Part shown: positions 6,651 through 17,400 of the stretch, one piece after another
Position numbering within the stretch: the stretch's first letter is position 1
Layout: each line of letters begins with the position of its first letter
Virus record (IMG/VR): IMGVR_UViG_3300009161_000047
Location: 1 to 63,449 of that record
Strand: one strand, 5' to 3'
Origin: a virus
Length of the DNA: 63,449 bases
The notes under the pieces: generated by a model
Told to the model about the DNA's origin: nothing
Database searches by the model: none
What the model saw: only the letters and a program-made list of their open reading frames with translations
Program-made: the position numbers and the translations under genes

Positions 6651-9600
6651 ATATTGTCTCCATTTTAGTGTTTAATTCTTTAATTGCTTCTACTAACATA
6701 GCAATCATCTGACCATAATCAATACCTTTCATTCCTTCTTTATTTCTTGAAACAACTTCTGGGATAATCTTCTCAACATCTTGAGCCATTAGACCAATTG
6801 ATCTGTGATTCACACCAATCTTGTTATAAGAATAACCTTTTAGATTTTTAACTTTATCAAGAGCGTTTGATAATTCTGATATATTCTCTTTAATTCTTAT
6901 GTCTGATCCAGCATAAACATCGCCTGTTGCGTAAACATCTCCATTTACATATAATCTATAAGAAGCATTTGCTGAGGCATTAATTCCTAAGAAGGAGAAA
7001 TTTGGTGAATTTGTCGTACTGAGACTTTGATTTGGGATTGTAAACCCTGTTAAACTAGAGGCAGTTGTAGCGGTAGCTGCATTACCAGAACATGATGTTG
7101 AGCTTCCATTAATATTAGCGGAAATTGTACTGTTAACAGTTAATCCAGCAAATGTCGGTGAATTTGCTGTACCAAGACTTTGATTAATTGTATATTGTGT
7201 TATATTATATGCGGATCCATTGATATTAGCGGAAATTGTACTGTTAACAGTTAATCCAGCAAATGTCGGTGAATTTGCTGTACCAAGACTTTGATTTGGG
7301 GTTGCAAACCCTGATAAATTAGTGGCAGTTGTAGCAGTAGCAGAATTGCCAGAACATGCTGCCGCAGTTGTAGCAGTAGCAGAATTGCCAGAACATGCTG
7401 CCGCAGTTGTAGCAGTAGCAGAATTGCCAGAACATGCTGCCGCAGTTGTAGCAGTAGTTGCATTTCCAGATAGAGAAGCTGTAATTGTTCCTGCCGTGAA
7501 GTTTCCAGATCCGTCTCTGGCCACAATAGCTGACCCAGTATTTGCGTTAGTTGCAGTTGTAGCAGAATTTGGAATAGATGTCAATGATGCACCTGAACCA
7601 GAGAATGATGTAGCAGTAACTGTGCTGTTGAATGTTGCAGCGCCAGTAACCCGTAGATTACCCGCAACATCTAATTTATATTGAGGATCTGTGGTCCCGA
7701 TGCCCACATTGCCGCCGAAGGGCATGAGGTTAAAGTTACCAGCAGAAGTTCCGGCCTGATCGACGACCTGCATGGAAGGATTACTACCAGACATGAATGT
7801 GGTGAGCAGCCACCCTGATGAAACTAATGTCTGGATCGAAGTAACAGCGAGTGATCTAGCAGTAGCCAAGGTAGTTACTTGTACACTCCCCGTATTCAGA
7901 ACGCTGAGAACGCCCGGATTACTCGATCCTGCGATGCGAACATTTCCATCAGCTGTTATTGTGATTCTTTCTGTGTTATTTGTGTATAAAGCAACAGGAT
8001 GATTTGTTGTTGTCCCAATACCAAGACTAGTCCCTCCGGTATTATAGAAAACACCCTTCAGAGTATTAGTAGTATCTGATACAGTAATCCCATCATTTGA
8101 AACTACAGATACATGTAGCTTAGATAACGGACTTGCTGTCCCGATACCGACATAAGAGTTGGTTGCTATGTTTGCCAAAGCAATATGACGATTTGCAACA
8201 CCCTGAGATATAGCATTAATAGAAAAATATGGAGTGGCAGCAGAAGCATTAAATGCTAAGAAAGCTCCCTGCCCAGGACTAGCAACGTCACCATTACCTA
8301 TATGTAGAGTAGTGTCTGTAGTCGTGCCGCCCGCATATATTTTAGCATTACCTAATACGTCTAGTTTATGAGCAGGACTGACAGTTCCTATACCAACATT
8401 ACTAGCTACAGTTAATCCACCGGTTGCTGTAATTGTTCCTGCCGTGAAGTTTCCAGATGCGTCTCTGAGAACAATTGTACCGACAGTCGATGTACTTGCA
8501 GTGATCGTCGCCGAATTAGCTTGATTTGTAATAGTTGCAGCATTACCGTTGATATTAGCAACAATTGTACTATTAACAGTTAATCCAGCAAATGTTGGTG
8601 AATTTGCTGTACCAACATTTTGATTGATTGTATACTGTGTTATATTAGTAGCAGTAGATGCATTACCAGATAGAGAAGCTGTAATTGTTCCTGCCGTGAA
8701 GTTTCCAGATCCGTCTCTGAGAACAATTTGATTTCCTACGTTAGAAGAAGTTGCAGTGATAGTTGCTGAATTAGCTTGACCTGTTATAGTTCCTGCATTA
8801 CCTGTTGTTGAATCGGAAATTCGAGCAGAATCGACTCTCACACCGAATGTACTGCCGCCATTCCAACCCATAAGCGTTGGATACGTGGCGATCCAGGCGG
8901 TGGCTGCGTTTGTATTGTTGACTGCACTTCCTGAGGGAGAAGTGGCATTGGAAGCATCAAAGATAACATGAGAATTCCCATAATTCTTCCAAGCCAATAA
9001 TCCAACTACTGCACTGATTGTTCCATTAGTAGCCCAGGTGTCTCTGGTCGTTGAAAGATTAACTGCATTTGTAGCAGTCGCCGCATTTCCGGTTACATTA
9101 ATGTCCCAAGTCCCAGAGGCTCCAGATCCTGTTGTGTTTACTAGTGTACCAGAACCAGGTAATGTTAAATTTGCCAGATTAGTTGCAGTTGTAGCAGTAG
9201 TTGCATTACCAGTAAGATTACTCGAAATATTTGTAACAGTTAATCTTGTACCATCGAAAGTCATATTTGGAGAACCTGCTAGGGCTCCTGCATTATTGTA
9301 TTGCACTTGAGTGTTGGATCCACCAACAGTCGCAACTGTTATCGAACCACCAAGAGAAACTGCAGATCCATTTATAGTGATTGTAGAATTTGATAATTTA
9401 GCATTAGAGATGGAACCTGCTAACATAGTATCAGTTACCACACCGGATCCAATCACTGTTGTTAGAGCAACATTAGCAGATCCATTGAACCCGACTGCAG
9501 TTGCAGTAACATTACCTGTTAACGAGAAGGTTCTTGAAGTCTGTAAAGTTGTGGCAGTAGTTGCATTACCAGATAGAGAAGCTGTAATGGTTCCTGCACT

Positions 9601-12600
9601 GAAATTATTGGACGCATCTCTAGAGACTATTGTATTTACAATAGCTGCTGTATTTGCGGTCGTCGCAGAATTCGGAATAGAAGTTAAAGAAGCACCAGAA
9701 CCAGAGAAAGATGTTGCAGTTACTGTTCCTGGGAAAGAAGTATTTCCTGATGCGTCTAGAATAGTAGCTGTTCTAGTGATGGTAGTGAAAACACCAGAAT
9801 ATTGTCTAAAATGTATGGGCTCATTACCATCATCAGCTGTGGCGAATTCGACGAATCCAGAATTTGAACCAGTGCCACTGACTCTAATTCTGAAAAAATC
9901 ATTATCAGCCATTGTACCATATACAAGATCGTGTGCCGCAGTTCCAGACAACACAGGACCGATTACAGACACAGCACTTGTCGCAGAAGTTGCTGTGTTT
10001 ACTGAGATAGTAACTGTAGTATCTCCAGAAAAATCTGTAGCAAGAACTCCGGACACATTTCCCGCAAATGTTATATTTCTAGTGGCAGCTAATCTTGTTG
10101 CAGTTGGGGCATTACCAGTAATACTGGCAACAATTGTACTATTAACAGTTAATCCAGCAAATGTTGGTGAATTTGCTGTACCAACACTTTGATTGATCGT
10201 ATACTGTGTTATATTAGTAGCAGTAGTTGCATTACCAGATAGAGAAGCTGTAATTGTTCCTGCCGTGAAGTTTCCAGATGCGTCTCTGAGAACAATTGTA
10301 CCGACAGTCGATGTACTTGCAGTGATCGTCGCCGAATTAGCTTGATTTGTGATAGTTGCTGCATTACCAGTAATATTGATTCCCCAAGTACCAGTTGCTC
10401 CAGTTCCTACTGTGTTCACTAGTGTTCCAAAAGTAGGTAAGGTAACAGAAGTGGTGCCACTTGCAGTTAATGATATATCGAACGCATTGATGGTAGTTAA
10501 ATTTCCACCAAGAGTTATAGTCTTACCAGAATTGTTTACCCCAGTTCCACCATATAGACCTACGATTACCGAACCATTCCAAGTTCCTGAAGTGATTGTG
10601 CCGACCGAAGTTAATGAAGAAGCTAAAACACCAGAACCTAAAGTATTTGCAGATAATACAGAAATTGCATTTATTCTATAGACGTATGTAGAAGCAAGAT
10701 TTGAATCACCCACTACATCTAATTTGTACCCAGGACTAGTCGTTCCGATGCCCACGCTGCCGTTTACGGCGAGAGCTGCGGTTGTGTAATTGGCATCCGC
10801 ATATCCGATATTTAAACGAGGATTAGTACCACCGATCGCTAGACCATAACTAGATCCACGCAAACGAACCTGATCGGTCGAGACGGTATTAAACATCATG
10901 TCGCAATACACGTTGGCCGATGAGGCAAGTACCAAACTTGGCCCTCCGTTTGAGGTTAAGTTTAACCCCATTTTTATATCAGAGCTTCCTTCAACGATAT
11001 TTAACTTCGCAGCAGGACTCGTCGTTCCGATGCCCACGTTGCCGCCTAAAGGGGCCAATGAAATGTTACGATTAGCGACATCTTGCGACAGAGCGTTAAT
11101 GGAAAGGTACGGAGTAGCAGCGGAAGCGTGAAATGTTAAAAACCCACCCTGCCCAGGACGACCAACGTCACTATTACCTATATATAGAGTAGTGTCTGTA
11201 GTCGTACCGCCTGCATATATTTTAGCGGAAGCCCCTAACACGTCGAGCTTATGACTAGGACTCGCAGTTCCAATGCCCACGCTGCCAGAGCTATCTATTA
11301 CCATCCTGTTACTAACGTCGTTAGTACGAAAACTAAAAGCATTTATGGAGTTGTCGTAAACGATGGAACCTATATCATCATCCGCACTGTCCCCCATTTG
11401 AATAATAGATTGTCCTGCTGTGCCAGAAAGAATACAGAAACGAGCAAGGTCATTTACCGTAGCAAAATTCTGAAACACAGCGACTGTATTAGCTGCGCTA
11501 ACTAACGAAGGTGCCGAGCCTCCAAGCGAGACGTGTAACTTTGCCGCAGGACTCGTCGTTCCGATGCCCACGCTGCCATCAGAAATAACTCTAATTCTTT
11601 CAACACCAGCAGTTGAAGCAGCAATTGTATCTGCTGCCGGGAACCAGAAACCAGTATTAAGATCACCTGTATTTGAAATTGAAGGCGCAGAAACAGATCC
11701 GTCTCCAAAAGCACCAACTCCTGCTACAGTTAGGAGGGCATCAGGACTATTCGTCCCGATTCCTACGTTTCCATCAGCTGTTATTCTGATTCTTTCTGTG
11801 TTATTTGTAAATAGACCAACAGGATGGTTTGTTGTTGTCCCAATACCAATAGAATTTCCTCCGGAATTATAGAAAACACCTCGGAGAGTAGTTCCATCTG
11901 TAGATGTTACACTGATACCATCATTCGATAATGTGGCTATATGAAACTTAGATGTTGGAGTAATTCCGATGCCAATCTCACCTGTTGATAGAACCCGGAA
12001 TCTTTCAAAACCAGCAGTTGAAGCAGCAATTGTATCTGCTGCTGGGAACCAGAAACCAGTATTAAGATCACCTGTATTTGAAATTGAAGGCGCAGAAACA
12101 GATCCGTCTCCGAATGCACCAACTCCTGCTACAGTTAGGAGGGCATCAGGACTCGCCGTCCCGATTCCTACGTTCCCGCCAAATCCTTGTAGGATTAAAT
12201 TAGCAGCCACCGATCCGCCGTTGTAATTCACTCCTTGAATGTACGGAAATCCACTTGTTTCTACAGAGCCAATTGCAAGTGAGTAACCAGTGCTAGACCA
12301 TCCACGAAACGAGGCTACTGCGTTAGAGTTTGAGGTAGCAAGCGTACTCGCGACTTGGCCACCCGTCCCGACGAGTGCAAGGCGAGCATTAGTCGATTCA
12401 GTAGCAGGTGTCGTCGTCCCGATACCTACTCTACCGGAACTGTCAATAACAAATCTATATTCAGACGCAGTGGCGTCATATAAATAATATGCACCCTGTA
12501 AAGCAGTAGTGGCAAATGTAGCCCCACCTACGCCAACATTAAATTGTCTGGCGACCGCCGTAAGTCGTAATTCAGGATTTGCACTTGCACCCGATGTGCT

Positions 12601-14223
12601 ATCTATAAGCACGGCAGCTCCACTACCAGCAATATGTAATTTCTGGCTAGGAGTAGATGTCCCGATGCCTACTAGACCTACGTTATCGATATACATCCTG
12701 GTGCTTCGTGCATTATTCCCGCCAGTATTGAAACCTAATGTATAACCAGCGAGATAGCCGGTATAGGGTCCTACGGCATCATTCATGAATAGAGCCGTAT
12801 AATATCCTGGGTCCGTACCAGCGCCTCTAAACGTAATTGTACCTGATACATCTAACTTCGCCCCAGTCGTAACACTTGTAGCCCCGATACCTACGTTACC
12901 AGCGGAAGTAATCCGCATTCTTTCGGCGATAGCTGCACCGTTTGCACGAGTACCGAATGCTAAATAACTTGCCCCGTTTCCATCAGTAGCATTTTCTTTT
13001 GCGCCCTTGATGATGGCAAATTGACCAAACTGCGTTCCGGTGTATCTGCCGCCCAGTCCAATCGTGGCTCCAACGTCTGCGCCCAGAGTGGAGTTGGAAT
13101 GCACATTCAAATTCGCAGCATTACCGGCGATTCCAAAAGCATAATTTGGACCCACCACAGTGGCTCCCACGTCAATGGTGTCGCCTGAGATGTTGAGCGT
13201 TCCACTATCCAACACTGTGAATTTATTAGTAGGAGTATTCGTTCCTACTCCCAATCTATTATTCGTATCATCCCAATGAAAATTCGCAGAATCCCATATA
13301 TAAGAATCTGTCGGAGAACCGAACAAAACAGATCCAGTAGGAACATCTGGGGTGATTGTAGATATCTGTATTTTCTTTAGAGAATTTGCGAAACTAGTTG
13401 CACCAGAAAAAGAATCATAAACAAGAAGGTAGTCTGTTGCTCTTGTTACATCTGTTAATGAAGTAATCAATGGTTTATTTTCAATTGATTCATCAGTTAA
13501 CCCAGCAATAACGTCACAATACATAACAGGAGTTAATATAGCTCCTGTACCACCACTAGTCGGTGTAATCGTAACTGTTGGTAATGCAGAATATCCGTAG
13601 CCACCATCGTTTATTGATGTACCATTGATATTACCACCAGAAACAGTAACTGTTAATCTGGTATTTCTACCAATAAACAACCAATTATTTGCTAGACCAT
13701 TTGAATGTAGTGGAACCGATGTATTGTGTGCAATTGCTGTCGTTGCTTTATAGAACTTATAAGATACACCTGTTGCACCAGTAATAGCAAATGCGCTTGA
13801 TACAATAGTATTAACAGCGAAACCTGTAGATCCAACGACCGAATTTATTGTTGTCCCAGTCGCACCTGGAAATCCTGTTGATCCTGTATAAGGATTGGAG
13901 ACAGTGACATACGGTGGGGTGGTATAATTGATACCAACGTCAGTTATTTTAATTTGTCTTACAATTTGGTTATTAGTTGGAATGGATACAGTTAAATCAC
14001 CTAAATCTTGATAAGGAGAATCTGTGTTATAATGAGTTCCAAATGCCTTATTTGTATTAGTATCGGATTGACCCCAAAAGACAATGAATTCACCAGAATT
14101 TTGTGGTAGAACAGGAGATATCGATTCAGCTTTAACTAATTCTAATGTTTGAAATCCTTCATTTATTTTTGAACCCCATTGAGACAGATTATCGCTATTT
14201 TTCAATCTTGGTAATGTTGGCAT
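6634..14223 (-). CDS. Giant tail fibre with C-terminal S74 intramolecular chaperone
   Basis: 2529 aa. The body is built of beta-repeats of the 'VGIGTTSPAAKLHV' type alternating with 'SLSGNATTATN' and 'GTANSPTFAGLTVNSTI' units, the usual make-up of long trimeric fibre shafts. The last ~95 residues are a Peptidase_S74 (endosialidase-type) domain. 'SDIRIKENI' near residue 2440 supplies the self-cleavage Ser and the conserved Lys, and 'GLMAQDVEKIIPEVV' is the second signature. The chaperone should be auto-cleaved after trimerisation. Strong codon-level repeats (for example 7325-7441) can drive unequal recombination and fibre-length variation. Several long antisense frames over this gene are by-products of its composition. 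Confidence 0.92.
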   Translation of the reverse strand: MPTLPRLKNSDNLSQWGSKINEGFQTLELVKAESISPVLPQNSGEFIVFWGQSDTNTNKAFGTHYNTDSPYQDLGDLTVSIPTNNQIVRQIKITDVGINYTTPPYVTVSNPYTGSTGFPGATGTTINSVVGSTGFAVNTIVSSAFAITGATGVSYKFYKATTAIAHNTSVPLHSNGLANNWLFIGRNTRLTVTVSGGNINGTSINDGGYGYSALPTVTITPTSGGTGAILTPVMYCDVIAGLTDESIENKPLITSLTDVTRATDYLLVYDSFSGATSFANSLKKIQISTITPDVPTGSVLFGSPTDSYIWDSANFHWDDTNNRLGVGTNTPTNKFTVLDSGTLNISGDTIDVGATVVGPNYAFGIAGNAANLNVHSNSTLGADVGATIGLGGRYTGTQFGQFAIIKGAKENATDGNGASYLAFGTRANGAAIAERMRITSAGNVGIGATSVTTGAKLDVSGTITFRGAGTDPGYYTALFMNDAVGPYTGYLAGYTLGFNTGGNNARSTRMYIDNVGLVGIGTSTPSQKLHIAGSGAAVLIDSTSGASANPELRLTAVARQFNVGVGGATFATTALQGAYYLYDATASEYRFVIDSSGRVGIGTTTPATESTNARLALVGTGGQVASTLATSNSNAVASFRGWSSTGYSLAIGSVETSGFPYIQGVNYNGGSVAANLILQGFGGNVGIGTASPDALLTVAGVGAFGDGSVSAPSISNTGDLNTGFWFPAADTIAASTAGFERFRVLSTGEIGIGITPTSKFHIATLSNDGISVTSTDGTTLRGVFYNSGGNSIGIGTTTNHPVGLFTNNTERIRITADGNVGIGTNSPDALLTVAGVGAFGDGSVSAPSISNTGDLNTGFWFPAADTIAASTAGVERIRVISDGSVGIGTTSPAAKLHVSLGGSAPSLVSAANTVAVFQNFATVNDLARFCILSGTAGQSIIQMGDSADDDIGSIVYDNSINAFSFRTNDVSNRMVIDSSGSVGIGTASPSHKLDVLGASAKIYAGGTTTDTTLYIGNSDVGRPGQGGFLTFHASAATPYLSINALSQDVANRNISLAPLGGNVGIGTTSPAAKLNIVEGSSDIKMGLNLTSNGGPSLVLASSANVYCDMMFNTVSTDQVRLRGSSYGLAIGGTNPRLNIGYADANYTTAALAVNGSVGIGTTSPGYKLDVVGDSNLASTYVYRINAISVLSANTLGSGVLASSLTSVGTITSGTWNGSVIVGLYGGTGVNNSGKTITLGGNLTTINAFDISLTASGTTSVTLPTFGTLVNTVGTGATGTWGINITGNAATITNQANSATITASTSTVGTIVLRDASGNFTAGTITASLSGNATTATNITQYTINQSVGTANSPTFAGLTVNSTIVASITGNAPTATRLAATRNITFAGNVSGVLATDFSGDTTVTISVNTATSATSAVSVIGPVLSGTAAHDLVYGTMADNDFFRIRVSGTGSNSGFVEFATADDGNEPIHFRQYSGVFTTITRTATILDASGNTSFPGTVTATSFSGSGASLTSIPNSATTANTAAIVNTIVSRDASNNFSAGTITASLSGNATTATTLQTSRTFSLTGNVTATAVGFNGSANVALTTVIGSGVVTDTMLAGSISNAKLSNSTITINGSAVSLGGSITVATVGGSNTQVQYNNAGALAGSPNMTFDGTRLTVTNISSNLTGNATTATTATNLANLTLPGSGTLVNTTGSGASGTWDINVTGNAATATNAVNLSTTRDTWATNGTISAVVGLLAWKNYGNSHVIFDASNATSPSGSAVNNTNAATAWIATYPTLMGWNGGSTFGVRVDSARISDSTTGNAGTITGQANSATITATSSNVGNQIVLRDGSGNFTAGTITASLSGNASTATNITQYTINQNVGTANSPTFAGLTVNSTIVANINGNAATITNQANSATITASTSTVGTIVLRDASGNFTAGTITATGGLTVASNVGIGTVSPAHKLDVLGNAKIYAGGTTTDTTLHIGNGDVASPGQGAFLAFNASAATPYFSINAISQGVANRHIALANIATNSYVGIGTASPLSKLHVSVVSNDGITVSDTTNTLKGVFYNTGGTSLGIGTTTNHPVALYTNNTERITITADGNVRIAGSSNPGVLSVLNTGSVQVTTLATARSLAVTSIQTLVSSGWLLTTFMSGSNPSMQVVDQAGTSAGNFNLMPFGGNVGIGTTDPQYKLDVAGNLRVTGAATFNSTVTATSFSGSGASLTSIPNSATTATNANTGSAIVARDGSGNFTAGTITASLSGNATTATTAAACSGNSATATTAAACSGNSATATTAAACSGNSATATTATNLSGFATPNQSLGTANSPTFAGLTVNSTISANINGSAYNITQYTINQSLGTANSPTFAGLTVNSTISANINGSSTSCSGNAATATTASSLTGFTIPNQSLSTTNSPNFSFLGINASANASYRLYVNGDVYATGDVYAGSDIRIKENISELSNALDKVKNLKGYSYNKIGVNHRSIGLMAQDVEKIIPEVVSRNKEGMKGIDYGQMIAMLVEAIKELNTKMETIYGTTV
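7325..7441. repeat. 39-bp x3 perfect tandem repeat inside the fibre gene
   Basis: Three identical 39-bp units (7325, 7364, 7403) encode a 13-residue module containing CSGNSATATT, followed by a partial fourth copy. The repeat is in frame, so copy-number change lengthens or shortens the shaft without disrupting it. Confidence 0.85.
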
Positions 14224-14474
14224 TATTGTTCCTTATTATTGACACATATACATAATAACATTTCCTTAATCTCACTAATTTCTTCTTTAATTTTATTTAT
14301 ATCATCCACAGAATTTCGTAATTCTTGTATATCTTTTTTAAGAGAATCGTAAGCGGATTTCTGTTTGATAATTTTTTTTCTGAATTCTTCTCTGGCTATA
14401 TCGTCTGTTACTAATATAGCCTTCGAATTTGTGTCTCTTAAGAGATTAGTGGTTTGTGTTTGTATTATTGACAT
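14223..14474 (-). CDS. Small coiled-coil virion-region protein
   Basis: 83 aa. Residues about 30-72 ('EFRKKIIKQKSAYDSLKKDI' onward) form a heptad-rich coiled coil, with two Cys near the C-terminus (LLCICVNN). It lies between the DUF4815 gene and the fibre gene and ends by TAATG overlap with the fibre start, so it is coupled to fibre synthesis. It may be a fibre-attachment or assembly factor. A TATAAATA on - (14294-14301) inside the gene could serve the fibre. The family is not recognised. Confidence 0.65.
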   Translation of the reverse strand: MSIIQTQTTNLLRDTNSKAILVTDDIAREEFRKKIIKQKSAYDSLKKDIQELRNSVDDINKIKEEISEIKEMLLCICVNNKEQ

Positions 14475-14475
14475 T

Positions 14476-17400
14476 CTAGATAATTCTGTCTAATGCTATT
14501 GCTCTAAAATCTGCTATCTTAGGAATAACAGTTGGATCTGATGTTAAGAATACAATCTTAATGGCAAATTCAGTAAATGAATTATAAGTTACCCGTCCAT
14601 TATTTGCAACATATGATATGTTTTCAGGATAAGCAGTTTTCTCAGGTCCATAGATATATTCTTTAAAATTAGAATTAGATAATGAGAAAGAATTGTCGCC
14701 AGGATATTCTCTGTACATTTCTACCCATGATTTATTCGATAAGAGATCAGTGTCTTCCGCAGCTTTAATTTTATAGTACACTTTGATATCTGTTCCAGGT
14801 AGCCTAACTGCAGTTACATAAACTTTCAGATAATCAGCTGGAGATTGTAGAACAATTGGTCTAGTAATATACTTAGAAGCAGCAGAACCACCAGAAGGAA
14901 AGGTTTCAGCCAGAGAATAAACTGTGGCAGCAGCAGAAATTCCAGTTGATCCAACAAGTGTTCCAAAACCAGTAGCACCAGTAGCTCCTCCAATTGTATA
15001 ACCAGTTCCAAGAGATCCTCGTGCAACAGTAACACCAGTCGCCCCAGTAGTTCCACCACCAGCTAGTACAGTCATATATTCTGTTCCAATCTTCATTAGA
15101 GATCCATTTTGGATAAATTGTGAAGAAGATAGATTTATGATTGTGGCATTAAAACCAGTAGCACCAGTTGTCGTTGTAGTTCGTTCTGTTATATTATTGA
15201 CATCGTTTTCGATAACAATAATATTATTCTTTTCCATGTCAATAATCGGAGACACATGATTGAAAGTAACAGTTCCAGTAACTCCATGTTTAAACGACTC
15301 CGCATTTGCCACAATTTCACGTCTACCAGTGAATTCATAATTCTTATTTGTTAATATAGGAGTGAATGAAGATTCAATAGATGAATTGACTGGTTTGGAA
15401 ATAAACGAACTTACAACAGATGTATTTGGGAATTCCATTGTTGATAACCCAACCCAAACAATATCAGCAAATCCATCACCAGCAGATTTTCCAGTAAATG
15501 TAATATTTCCAGAAACTGTTCCAATGTTTGCAACAGATAGATAGATTACAAATCCGTCTACTGCAGTAATCTCAGCTGCAGCTCCAATTCCTGTACCAGT
15601 AACTGATTGACCTACTTTAAGGTCATTGCTATTATTTACAATAATTGCGTAATAACCAGTATTTCCTGTGCCAGTTTTAATTCTTGTTGGTGCACTAGCT
15701 GTAATATAATCTGTTAATACTACAGAGAAAGAACCTTCGATGAACGAACATCTCTTAAGAGTAAACTTCATGTCTTTAGTTTGTTCGGCTGTCCAAGTAG
15801 AAGAATTCTGAGACAAAAACAGAGAACCAACATAGGGTTGCTGAGTGATTAAGATATTTGTACCTATCAACTTTTTCCCAATTTCTGCGATCCATAGATT
15901 ATAATTAGTATTATCTGTTAAACAAACTATACAATATTCTCCTGGTTCTAGATAAACAATTGAAGGGAATGTGAAGGTAGTTGCTGAAGTTCCGGTGTCG
16001 CTAATGTTAACAAAATTTGGCATTAGACTCTTTTCAGCAAAAGGAAGTATCACAGTTGAAGAAGGATAACCATTTACAGTGGGTCTGATTTGAACTGTAA
16101 CTGGTAAAGAAGCATCTTTTGTTTTAAAGAACAGATCTACCGAATCAATGAATAACCCATTGGGAAAAAATGCAGGATCGACGAAGAAAGATTGCGCAAG
16201 AGGATCTACCATGCATGCATTGGATATGTTGGCAAGAACGAATGCGAAACCGTTTTGGTTCAAAGCCTGTTGTGTAGTTAAAGGGCCCATGATAGGGCCG
16301 GTCGAAATCGATGGCGCCGTGGCGTCATTAGCATAAACGGGGACATCGTCGATATATGTAATAATCGGATTCGACGGCGAGGCTGGCGCCGGATCCGGCG
16401 CCAGCGCTGGCGCCGGAATGGTGGGCGTCAAGAATGGTAAGCCACCACTATTAGTGGTATAAGTCGGTGTAGAAGTCTGCGCAGGTCTTACAGGTTCTGT
16501 TGTTCTGACGTTTATTGTCTCTGATTGTTTGTGTATCAAAATTCCATTTGCTGTGAATCTTGATTGAGAAAATGTAGTCTCTAGATCGATATCATTTGAT
16601 GCACTATCTGATAATCTCAACATTCTATCGCCAACCAAAAATTTACCTTCTGGTATTACGAATGTTCCAGAGATCGATCCGGTTGGACTCGTTTTATTAC
16701 TCGGTGTTGCAAAAGCACCATAATAATTTTGGAAAGTTACTGTATCAGTAGCAACAACATTTCCTGGATTTACAACTGTCAGTGTAATAGTATTTCCAGT
16801 AATCCCTGTAATTCTAGAACCATTTACAGATCCTGTTGCACTAAAAACTAATTGACCAACATACACACCAAATGTATCTGGGACAGTAATTGTAAGAGAA
16901 CCAGAAGTTCCTGTTACTCCAGTTTTAGTGATGTTGAATGTAACATTACTAGAAATTAAAACATCATCAAAGAATGGAAACACTACGGATTCTGGCTTCA
17001 TACCAGAAGCAGTGAATACGATAGTTCTTGTTCTCATCCATTGAGACGAAGAAATATCCACAACTCTATCGCCCAATTTCATTGTAGTGGTTTTGGTAGT
17101 TGAACTTTGTTGATTTTGAACATTTGTTCCACTATTAGTTTTGGCTGATTGTGTATTAACTGCTGCTTTACCGATTACTGCATTTCTAACTTCTCCTGTT
17201 CTATAATTTCTCCATTGCGCATTTCTTGCGCCACCTGCAACATTTCCACCTGTCCCACCGGTATTAGTTTCTTCATATCTCCAATCTTCAGTTAATAAGA
17301 CATCAATTGTCGCCGCAGGAAGATTAGCACCAAGTTCTCCACGTGCTAATCTATCTTCTACACGATCATCTTCTTCAGTTCCATTGAAGTTATTTTCCCA

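Noticed and set aside
7325-7441. Possible CRISPR-like array
   Set aside because: The repeats are contiguous, in frame and without spacers; they are coding repeats of the fibre shaft.
9311-10192. Long + strand open frames over the fibre gene (also 7322-7684, 9038-9310, 10349-10681, 11564-11872)
   Set aside because: They are antisense to the repetitive Ala/Thr/Ser-rich fibre frame; composition and repeats simply mirror the fibre, and no ribosome sites or promoters precede them.
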